A stretch of DNA of 64,000 bases from Branchiostoma floridae. Its lineage: Eukaryota; Chordata; Leptocardii; Amphioxiformes; Branchiostomatidae. Positions 24,672-36,600 of the stretch are shown here, one piece after another. The stretch spans positions 11,100,175 to 11,164,174 of the forward strand of contig NC_049982.1 in assembly GCF_000003815.2 (NCBI RefSeq), read 5' to 3'. The notes beneath the pieces are model-generated. The model ran no database searches. It was not told where the DNA came from and saw only the letters and a program-made list of their open reading frames with translations. The translations under genes were made by a program, and so were the position numbers. How positions within the stretch are numbered: the stretch's first letter is position 1; each line of letters starts with the position of its first letter.

Positions 24672-27600
24672 CTAACTTGCATCCATGCCTATTGCAGCTG
24701 CCAAACGTGGATACTTGTCCTCCGAGCCAGACAAAACTTCTTCTAGGTGAGGAATCTGCATTAAGTGGGAAACAAACAGTATACATTGTACAGGCATACC
24801 GTATATGTTAGTCTCATATTATATTATGTATCATCAAGTACAGATCATGCATCATAAAATATCTTTTCTTGGGTTCAAAGACAAACTCAATACTCCCAGA
24901 AACACTTCAAATAAAAAAAAAACTAATATAATTTCTCTCAACATTAATTGTAATTGTTGGATGCATTTTATGGTGTTCATTGTATAGCAAATTTAATAAT
25001 TAGAAAAGTGCACCACAAAAAGTTGATTCAGATGAAGACCCTACCAGCGTGTCATCAGTGTGGTCCTGTAGTGCCAGCACCATACTTTCTATCTGGTCTC
25101 TTGTACATCCATTCAGATATCCAGCAACTTGGCTCTCACCCTGTAAGATGTGAGAGTTATACATGCATCAAGACATCAAGTCAAGTCACACATGTAAGAA
25201 TGTTTAGATGTAGTTTATCTTTTTATCTGTTTTCATGGCTTTCCATATATAGCGATTTGTGAGTTTTTTTCAATCTCCTTTTATATGTCAATGAAGGTTA
25301 GATATCAAGGTAATAAGATACGTCAGATAGCAATTACTCAAGCAACTGGGTATGATTTTGGAAGCTCCTTTTATAAGCTTAGCGTACAATTATCATGACT
25401 TAGTCCCCATCAGCTTTGTTAAAACAATCTTACCTTNNNNNNNNNNNNNNNNNNNNNNNNNNNNNNNNNNNNNNNNNNNNNNNNNNNNNNNNNNNNNNNN
25501 NNNNNNNNNNNNNNNNNNNNNNNNNNNNNNNNNNNNNNNNNNNNNNNNNNNNNNNNNNNNNNNNNNNNNNNNNNNNNNNNNNNNNTCTGTCCAAGGGCTG
25601 CCCTCTGCACAAGTTCTGCTGCCTGTTCCGTTCACATCAGCCTCAGTTTTGTCTTCAGTTCTGTGCCTGGAAGAACGTGGCGTTGAAACCGGAGTTGATT
25701 TGTGACTTGATCCCGCTGCAGCAAGAGTCATGCTTGTCCTGCGGTCCTCCTGTATGACTTCAAACAGCTGCATCACACACTCAACACAACTGGAGTCTGA
25801 AAACAGGAAAGATGATGAGAAGAAAAATCATCAGACACATGACAGTAATTGCAAGTTATTAGCTTAAGTAAAAGTCTTCCAGATGTACTGTACATACATA
25901 TACACATGTACTATATCATACATATATATACATAAGGTGCAAATAGATATACTTCAACATAAAGTATATACATGTACTTATAATATAACATTAAGTAATG
26001 GTACTACAGTAATTCTCCTCAAAGAGTAGCAATCTTCTTTAAGGCTTCCAACGTTGTCATAACTATATTAATCACCTGTAGTGTAGTTTTATCATGCCTA
26101 TACTTCTGATTTCCAATGCTATGCTTGCTGAGCACTATTATGAGTATTTTGGAAATTTTTTTATGAAACCATAAAATGTCAGAATCCATCAAAGTATTCC
26201 AAAGTACATTGGCTAACGTTAGAGCAGCTATTGCTATTTCTGTGACTTGTTGAACTTTGAATTGTACTTTGAGTCTGGTTAAAGTTCAACTACATTGTAG
26301 GGTATAAAATCAGCTGATGCTAACAAGGTGAACATACAGTTCCTCTAACTTCCTTATCTGCCAGTTTTCAAATCAAAGTGAGGGTTGTAGGAGTCAAGAG
26401 AGACAGGCAAGTGCAAGGTACTTCCTTCTATCTATTCTGAGTAAGAAAATGTTATGTTATGTAGGAATTGGTCTTCTGCAGATTTTTGACCGGGAAAGCA
26501 AGCTATTCTATACAAATTGATTACAAAAAGGGGAAAAATACATCTGACATGTACAGAAAAATACATGTATCAAGGCACATGTGTACACCAGCACTCTAGA
26601 GTTTAAGTAAACATGACACAGGACATTTTGGTAAATTTTTTAAATAACATGAGTATTTTGACAAATTGTAAACCTTTAATTTGTGATTAAATGTTAAAGT
26701 AAACATATAGTGGCTCAAACAAGCCCTTATATCAACAATCATAGACACCAACAAGGGCCAGCATGTTCCCAAACATTGAAGACAACATTGAATTTTACCC
26801 AAACTGGTGATCTTTTGCAGGTGCAAAAATGCTGTCCGAAAGTTATAGATACAAATTCCTCAGAAAATTAACAGGTCCACCGGAGGAAACTAAAAGTTCA
26901 GACAACACACATGGAGGTAAGGGCACGGATGAAAAAATCAAGATGAAGCAAGTAAAGGACATTGTAGAGGATGCACAAACTAACAAAAGAGCAAGGCCTC
27001 CAACTAGTCTGGCAAAAATGTACAGGTCAGAAGGTCTGATGGAGGAGTGCCTCAGAAGAGTGGTTTCACTCGAGGCTGACGTAACCAACTTACGGCAAGA
27101 GAATGCATCACTAAAGGCAGATTTGCTGTCTCAGCAACAAGAAAAGGAAGAGCTGAGAGAAAAGGTAACTGACATGCAGAAGGAGATGAAAGTCTTGAAG
27201 CAGACAGTTGAGACTACTCAAAGAGAGCAGCAGTTTGACAGTGAAAATGTCCAACAAAGGCTTTATTGCTTGGAATCACATGCTCAAGGCCTGATTGCTC
27301 TGGAGGCAGGCAGTGCAAACCCTAGAATCGTCTGCCTGGACACTCGTACAGGAACTCTCAATCGCAGAGCTTCTACAAGCGCTATTGTAACCACGGGTAC
27401 CTCTTCTGAAACAGGGCCTGACAACCCTACAGATAAAGCAATGACATATGAACACAGGAAGAAACTAGCTTCACAACAGCTAAAGAAGGACTTGCAACTT
27501 GGCATAGTGTTACCTGCCCTTGAAGAGGCCAATATCATCACAACTGAGATGAAAGAAAGGATTGACAGCCATACTAGCAAGATGGAAAAGGTTGAGGAGT

Positions 27601-30600
27601 TTTTGAACATTTTGAAGACAAGGGGAGATAAGGCATTTGAAATATGTCTAAATGCACTGAAAGAAGACCCAGGATCTGCTCATCTGGTGAAGGAGTTAGA
27701 AGTTTCAAATGTGTAAGGAAAAGCACATTGCCCCCTCAAATTAAACACAAGTACATACATGTAATTTCATGTAAGTATGTATGTTCATCACCAGGAAAAT
27801 AGCTGCAACAAAACTTATGGAACTTTAGGAAAGTACAAACTCACTTTTCTCCAGGAGAACTAGTCCCTCCTCCCCAGCTGAAGAGAAGAGAACATTGAGA
27901 ACAGACATGGCTGAGGCCAGACTCCTCTCCCTCCCTCCCACTGCGATGACATCTTCACTACACACCCGGGCCACGTGGGCGGTCAGCTGGGGGAACAGCA
28001 CACCTGTACACTCCACTGGACAGAAACAAGCAATCCAAATAGGATTCTTTTAGTGTGATACATGATATAATATCATTATATCTATGGGATATTGGAGTTT
28101 TCATTTGCACCATGTAAGCTCGACCTCCACGAAAAGCGGCCTTGAAGGCCGATGGAGTATCTATCGAGTTGAAAGGCACAAACAAACAAAACAAACTGGA
28201 GTGCTGCTTCTCTCTGCTATATGTCGCCGATGTACGTGATGCTTTTGCGACAAGAACAATCCCAAATGTGGCTAAGTCTGTCAATATAGCTACTATTATT
28301 GCAGCTACATATAGCGGTTAGAAGCAGCACTTCAGTTGGAAGTTTTGAGGAAGATGTCTGATAGGTAATGAAACTTATGAAGGAGAGACCTAACTGTTTG
28401 TGTAAAAGAAAAGTCTAATATCCTTTCTGTGTTCTTCCAACCTGATAAAATCATTTTTGGTACACATTTTATGGAATTTCTCTTTTAAGATATCCAGTTG
28501 TTTTATATCCAATGTAAAAGCTGATGATTTCAAAGCAGTGATTGATGTAAAGAAACCTAGCTGCAGTTTCATTATATTTTGCTAGATGTCCTCATTTACC
28601 AGCTGGTTTTACTTCAACTTTACCCACCTAAAGCCTGCACTCCGTTTTCTGTAGTTGACAGCAGTTGTAGACAGTGTAGGTATGAATCTACAGTCAGCTC
28701 CTTCTCTTCACTGCAACAGAGAAATTGTGAACAAGACACTTCAACATATTAAGGGACTGTACGATATTTATCAGGGGGGGAGGGCTGGTGCGTTAGGGGG
28801 GGAGGGCCATGTTAATTTTTTTTAGGTGGGGGGAGGGCCATGTTAATTTTTTTTGAGATAGAGGGAGGGCCATGTTAATTTTTTGGAAAGAATTGTTTAT
28901 ACTATTTTTTGTTTTGATATCTTGACATGGCCCTAAAACTGATAGAATAAGCCTTCTGAATAGCCTAAAATGCAAGAGCTTCCGGGGGCCCCCCTAGGTC
29001 CCCCAAAGTGGCGCTGCCCTGGACCAGTGTTCCCGTCATTTTCTGGAAAGACGCACTCGGCTCGGCTGAGCATCCCCAAATATTTAATCATTTAAGTTAC
29101 AAAAGCGGTGCGCGGTAAATATGTGAAGAATCCAAAACTATACACTTTATTTTTTATTTACGACATTTCTTTTGTTTCAAAAGGACAAAATTTGCGGCAG
29201 AAAAGGGGCCGCAATATTGTTGTCAAGCGTCGATCGAGTCGGCTGTGCACTGGCATTGGCGTCTGTAGCACATAGCGCGGCACGCCCCCCTCCCCAGACG
29301 GACTGTCGATCGCAGCGCCCAGCACGTTGGGACGTCTTTTCTGGCTACTCCTTCAAGGCTACACCGGCACTGATCACTGCCAAAGACGCAGCAGATCGCC
29401 CTCCTTCGTATGATGTATAACGTTCTCTACTCTATGTAAAAAGAAATCCAGCGGTGAGCCAACGATTTCACGCCAAAAACAGGGTTACCTGAGGTCACAC
29501 GAAACAAACGCACACTCCTGGAAAATGACGGCACGGCCTTGTAAAACCCGACCAATTCGATAAATTTGAGTAAAATCATCGGGCAAAATAGGAAAAAAAA
29601 ACACAAGGTGTGATGGCGCCATTATTCTATCCTCTGGAAAAACTACTAGGCATTTGATGCGGGAGGGCGCAACATCGATCGCACGAGGTAGGCATTCTTT
29701 ATTCAATGCCGGAAAAAAATTGGCAGGACTTTTCCATGGGCTGACGAACTCACTGGCTAGAGCCCTGTTTGGAAGCATCACAAACCCAAAATTTTCATAT
29801 AGACATGACTGGACAAATAATACCGGGTCAGATCACGGGCGGCTGATTCCCCGTGCTTATAGTTATAACGTATTTTTTGGGAGAGGGCGGACGTCGATTA
29901 CTGAAAAACGGGAGTAAAAAAGGCAACCGGCATCCAATCTCAAGGGCATAATTTTCCTCTCAAATTGCAGGAAATTCTGTTTTAGAGGGTTTGAAAATCC
30001 AAATTTTCCCGGGGGAGCATTCCCCCGGACCCCTGCCCCGACGCTGTGAAAAAATCCTGGCGAGAACACTGGCGCCCTTGTGCCCTGACGTCTATATTAA
30101 GATTATTTTATCGGTTGTTTTTCTACCCGTTTAATTATGCCTGTCGGGGGGGAGGGCCATGTTGATTTTTTTTAGGTGGAGGGGGAGGGTCACGTTAAAT
30201 TTTTTTGAGATGGGGGGGAGGGCCATCAAAAAATTTTTTGATCCGACTTCCAATGCACCAGCCCTCCCCCCCCAATAAATATCGTACGGTCCCTAAACAG
30301 TGCTGTGAGCTCTATATTTTTCTGGTAGATTGTACCACACATTTCCAGGTTAAGCACCTTGATCTATATAACAAGGTGCAATCAAAACTGCCTGAGAAGA
30401 CAACTCAGAGGGCCGATAAAATCTTGGCTCTGTGGACACTATAGATAGAATTTGTATGCTTGTGTCAATGGGAAGAAAAATCTAAGGAAGCCCCCAAAAT
30501 TGGTCACATTGACCAGGTGGTCTTTAAGTACAGGTCTGACTGTAGCAGCAATTGTAGATACACATAAAACAGGCCTATCAAAGATCTATTCTAGGATTAG

Positions 30601-33600
30601 AAAAAAAAGGTAACTCTTAGGGTAGAAACTAAAAAGACATTTGTTACTACATGTAATATTTGCTCCTAACCCATACTAGTCATCAGTGTGTTGCTACAAA
30701 ATACACTACAACAACAGTGGATACAATGTAACTGCCCACCCTGTCTGTTTGATGGCCTCATGTAACCCCTGTACAAAGTCAGGTGCAGCCCACGCAACCA
30801 GCAACTCCTCATCCACATCCAGTAACAGGTCCAGCAGGGAACTCAGGTTGTGTAACAAGTCAGCTGGAACAACAACATAACTCATAAACATCAATAACAA
30901 CAGAAAACTGTACCTTAGTTAGAAATCAGTTATGAAACACAGCTTGGTAGGGATACATCAATTATAGAAGAACATTCAGATGGCTTGGCGGAAACGGCTG
31001 CCCGGTCGGTCGACGGAAAACGCTGCCCAGTCCGGTCCGGAGGTTGGTTTGGGGGGTTTCGAGTGTACCAAATGTAAACAACATGGCTTGCTGTCGTAAC
31101 AGTAATCTAGGTGCATTTCTCGTGTAGGCTGACCCTACATTGAACAGTAGCACTAATATCGGAAACATTAACGTAATTACCGTAATAACGGCGTAATTTC
31201 GATCTTATACACGTTTACGGTAAACACCAGATTTCGGTGAATGCCAGCTCATTAACACTTATAAGGTCAATAATAAGCCGCGTGTCCTCACCGTAAGAAC
31301 TGATTAGCGCCTTGATTTTTTATTTTTTTTGCGAAAATGTTATCCCCAACACTAGTTTTATATTTATATACTCTGAAATAAGAAAACTGTAGGTTAGATT
31401 GTGTAATTCATCGGAGGTTTTCGGCATTCCATGCGGCGCACAGTAGGTCGTTGACCCCGAAATACGCAGCGTGTGTAGACGTGGATATGTGTGAGGCGCT
31501 TCTAATAGGGGACAGTAGTAAACTTTATCATTACTTGCTCTTCGGAAAAGCTTTAGACAAATAAGAAGTGGGCATCGATCAGAGTATGAGTCATTTGTGT
31601 TGAAGATTAATTGCTAATTTAAAAATTTTCTCGAGCTGATTATGGCCACGTTGTTTATCGCGGTGTTATTTGGGCTCTTGCCGCTCTGTCGATCTGAGAT
31701 ATCGAGACTGGATGGGATTCTGCTGACTTTTAGTGCTTTGGCCACGAACACATTTGTTAAATCCATGGTTAAATCTTTATTATCTGCGGATTTCTTCATT
31801 TCCGACATGTGTGAAAATAGTATCGCGACCAATCAAAGAATTGCAGTTTCAGGCTGTTTGAAACTTTGATTTATGATTAATTATGTTCTCATTTATATTC
31901 CGTCTACACGGTATTCAAAAGATGAATATTCTTAATATTACTGACCGCTCTCCACGTGATAGCGCCCCGTAAATACGGCCGTAATTACGATCGGATTTAC
32001 AGCATGTACTCGATTACCCTCCTCATAATTTAGATACAGAACACTACCACACAGTACCAGCCATTTTCCAACCAAAACCCCGTCCAAAATTTCGACACGG
32101 TTTTGTATACGTTTATTCTACGATAAGTGTATGTTTAATATTGAGATTACAATGCTTTCTGCTGCAAGGAGACGCAGCTGCACTAGATACCTTACTCTCT
32201 GTATGCAATACTCGAAACCCCCCAAACCAACCTCCGGACCGGACCGAGCAGGGGTTTCCGCCGACCGACCGGGCAGACGTTTCCACCAACCCCATTCAGA
32301 TACATGTAAATCTAAATAAAAATGCAACACAGTAGATTCTGCATTAATTCAATGTAAGGCCATGTTGATTTGATTATATGGATGACATCCGCGCTCGCAC
32401 CAATTTTCGGCCGTTTCCAAAAAAAAAAAAAAAGTTTTCGACCACACAATAACTTGTGCAAAGCAGCTGTAAAATGAGCACAAATATTCTGTAGATTGAA
32501 CAAAAAGTATCAGAAAACAGATAACTAATTAGAATGCCAAAATAAATCTAAAGTCAAAGAATAAGATGTGAAAGGACAGAAAGAACAAAATCTACTGTTG
32601 GTAGGGGGAGGTACCAGTACAGAAAATTCAGGTCCCGTTCAGGTCCAGAGGATCATTTTCAGGTCCGGATCTGAACCTGGACCTGACTGTCTGTGGAAAC
32701 TTGAGAACTGGCAATACTCAAAACAATGGTAATTGGTCAGTTTTGCTACAAAGGAATCTGTTTGGTGGATTATTGGACTCCCACTGGCATTTGAAAATCC
32801 CATCTCCAAGTAATAAAGGCTAACTTCCTCTTGTTGTTTTCTTGGCCGCCGGTAAGACCCCAAATGCCTGCCGACATAGTGTGGCCATTTTGTAATTGGC
32901 GAAACCTGTTCCTCTGATTTTTTTCCAGGTCTGCTTTTTTTTCGGATTGGTCCAAGAAGAAAAAAATGCCTTGCACCCGTATAATGTACTGGTCCCTACA
33001 CCTAACTGTTGTTAGAACATGGCCATCTTTCCTCAGCCAATCAGGAGCGAGTATTTCTTGTGACTATATCCACATAGTATGGTGTCCCTAGGGGTAGGGG
33101 TGTACTAAGTAACGAATAAATTGACTAAGTTGGAGACGCCCACCATTCAACTGAATGGTCTCCCTTGGGGTAGGGGTGTACCAACCAACGAATAAATTGA
33201 CTAAGTTGGAGACGCCCACCTTTCTCATGCAAATAAAAGCAATTAAAGAATTAACAAAAAGGGAAACAGCAAATCAACCTATGTTACTGAACATCTTTAT
33301 TCATAACATAAACAAAGGAAATTCTTACGATCATGAAAGAAAGTCAGAAAACGAACAAGACAATAATAAAGAGTTTCTTGTAACAAGAAAATGTACAAAC
33401 AGCGTTACATCAAACTGTCAAAGACATGAAAAATATAACCTCCTTGGTTACATCAAGCTAGGGAACAGGCTCCAAGATAGTAAAGAAAAACTAGTAGAGA
33501 TGCTACATAAAAACATGCAAGTTAAATTGATCAAAACGATCAATACTTCCATAAACGAGAAACAAACTAAAAATGCAGGAAGATAATGCATGATGTGGTC

Positions 33601-36600
33601 TACCAGGAACGGGTCAAACCGGGAACAGGACAGCTCGTCAGAACGGTTACTCCAGCAGGGCGAATGAAATGGGGGAGGAGGCAGCGACATTGGCCGGTCT
33701 GTCTGGCAGGAGCTGGTCAGGATCAAAACAGTTCGACAGAGATGCCAATAGGCTGCAGCAAAACGTTTTACACCAGCTCGAGCTGGAACTCAGACATGTC
33801 GGGTTGTGTACGGAACTCGCCTGAACATACTGTGAAAACCCGTGAACATACTCGAGAAAATGGGCCTCCCTGAACATACTCGAGAAAATGGGCCTCCCTG
33901 AACATACTCGAGAAAATGGGCCTCCAAGACATGCCACGTCCTGCTCATTTGAGGTCAGGTTGGGAACTGGGATTGATCTGACATACACCCACAGAACAAT
34001 GGCATTGTGGTGCAAAAAAGTGTTGTAAAACCAGACATGAATTTCACACAAGCCTCATGAGGAAAGGTGTGAGGCGCCATCACCAGGGTCATGGATGGGA
34101 AATAGGAGAAGAATATAGCCTGTCTGTTCAAGGAGCTTTTCTTGGTCTGTTCGCTTGCTAGGAAAACAAACTGCATGTTTCTAATGACTAAAAAAGTGCA
34201 TTTTGCTTCGGAAAGATGGCCATGTTCTAAGTCAGATAGATCCTGGTAGTGTCCTGACTATGTGGATTNNNNNNNNNNNNNNNNNNNNNNNNNNNNNNNN
34301 NNNNNNNNNNNNNNNNNNNNNNNNNNNNNNNNNNNNNNNNNNNNNNNNNNNNNNNNNNNNNNNNNNNNTTGCCTCCAGTATGAAATCAAAGTGGCCAGGA
34401 AGGTTTAACAGATAATCCACATAGTCAGGCCACTCCCATGATCTATCTATTACGTATACCATACTATGTGTGTTATCTGTTAAACCTTCCTGGCCACTTT
34501 GATTTCATACTGGAGGCAACTTTTTTTTTTTTGGCCAAACTTTTTTTTTATTCGCTCGCTCGCATCAGTTATGGAGTTCCCAGAGGATGTCATCCATATA
34601 ATCAAATCAACATGGCCTAAGTGGGAAACTAAGGATGCTGTATGCAGGGGGTAGAAGGATTTACTCATTCAGAAGGCCCTTCCAGTACTAATATTTGATA
34701 ATAGTTTTCAAAAGTAGACCTCACCATTGGTAGAGCTCTGTAACATGAACAGAACGGCAGTGTAGACTGTACTATCCCTCTTCATGGGAGTCAGCCAGTT
34801 TGTTCTGACATCTTTGTTGGAAACACAGGTGTGAATCAATCTGAAGCAAAGCATGTAAGTGTAATAAATACAGAATCACCATGTGTTATCCTAAGAGAAA
34901 AGCAAGAAAAAAATACAGCTCTAAGTCTAACATTACAACATGCTCTAAGAAAATGAGATAGTAGTGTACAATAAGAAACAATGCTGAAAGATTTGGAATA
35001 TTAAACAAACCTTATTGTTTCTACAAGAGTAGGTGCATCCGGGTCTTGCAGCAAAGCTAGGATAACATCTCTGGATATGGTGAACAGGAAAGAAATGATA
35101 TTGTTAAGTACATATACACACGTGCATGTACATGTACTACATTGGAGTTCTTCCAACGTCACAAACATAGAAAAGAGAATATTGTACTACATTTGATTTT
35201 TACATCAAATGGTACCCCTGTCTAGCCTGGGTGCCATCCTATCTAGTTTACATGGGCTATTTACTCACACATCGAGTATGGGAGTCAAAATAAACTAGAT
35301 GATGTAGGTTTGGTTGGTGACACTACATATATTTCACCACCTTTCCTGCAATTTCACATGGTCAGGCAGAGGAAAAGCACAGAAAGTGAGAGAGGTGATC
35401 CGATATAATGCATGTTGTACTTACACAAGTTTTTCATTGTTACTGATGTCCTTACAGATTTCATCACAGCATGCCATATTGCCGAGGATCCCCACACAGA
35501 TTTCCTTGTGGAAGAATACATATGTCATAAAAATTGTCATTGATCATAACAGGTTCACATTCTTTATTGAAACACATCATTCATTATCTAGATATTACAA
35601 TATCTAAATTGTAATGGCACTTTTCTGTCTTACATAGCCACATTAAACTTGAACCAGGCTGAACATGAAAATGAAGCCATTCCATACATACATCGTACAA
35701 ATGTACATGTAACATAACTGGTACATTATTTGTACAACATTGAGACAACATGTGCACATTGTTATCAAGTTGCATATTATCAGGAAAAGTTATTCTCATG
35801 GAGTAAAGCAGCTTGCTTGCATTTTTTGTGTGACTACATGTACATTGTGGTTTTCCAAGGAAATTATAACTATTCCTGATGTACTTACCGTGACCCTGGG
35901 AGCCCGAGACTTGTCGATCACTCCCATCAGGATGTTTACTGCATGGAATTCTTGCAGGAAACGTGCAACATCCTGTCAATCAAAATAAACAACAAAATCT
36001 TTGCTGCAAGTACCACTAGTACTGTTGTAGCATTCAAACACTATTTCAAGATTTAAAAGAAATGTGCACTGTATACATGTACAGCTACTTATCAATTCTC
36101 CATTACACCTATGACAACCCAGACAAACTAGGAAAGAAAAACATTCTGACTTAAAGAAAAAAACTTGAGCCTTTTATCTTGTGCTTGGCTGAATGGCACA
36201 TCTGTAATTTTATTTAAGCATTCTGACCCCTACTTTGTTAATGGACATGTCCCACAGTTTGCAGAGCTCGTTCTCCAGCTCCTCATCAATATCAATCCCA
36301 GCAGCCTCTGCTTCTCCTTCTTTCTTGACTCCAGTCTGATCTAACTTCTCTACTTCCTGTAAAAAAATAATACAGATGGATAAAAATTAGTCGAAATTAA
36401 TACTCAAACACCTCAGATTGATCACAGGCTCTATTTCAGTATTTCTTGGAACCATTCTGTCACTACACATTATAAATCCATGTGTTTGGCTACTATCCTA
36501 AGTTAGCAGGGCTCTAGCTAGAATCCGTTTTCCATCAATTTTGCTGCGTGTGACGAAATTATTCAAAACCAATCCATCAACCTTGGCCATTAATATTTGT

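Larger units (their letters stand above)
32357..34618. repeat. Inverted repeat pair GGCCATGTTGATTTGATTAT 2.2 kb apart
   Basis: Bases 32357-32390 and 34585-34618 are near-perfect reverse complements (AGGCCATGTTGATTTGATTA... ...GGATGACATCC). Each is followed inward by a GCTCGC-rich piece and a homopolymer run. They may be the ends of one element or two inverted copies of a dispersed repeat. The plus-strand ORF 33155-33586 between them is AT-rich and unrecognised. Confidence 0.55.

Noticed and set aside
31642-31869. Transposase remnant within the 8 bp-duplication element
   Set aside because: 75 codons with no DDE-type or BED/hAT dimerisation motif visible.
33155-33586. 143-codon plus-strand ORF
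   Set aside because: Lys/Asn-rich because of AT-rich sequence, begins inside a tandem repeat, and no recognisable domain; probably chance in a SAAL1 intron.
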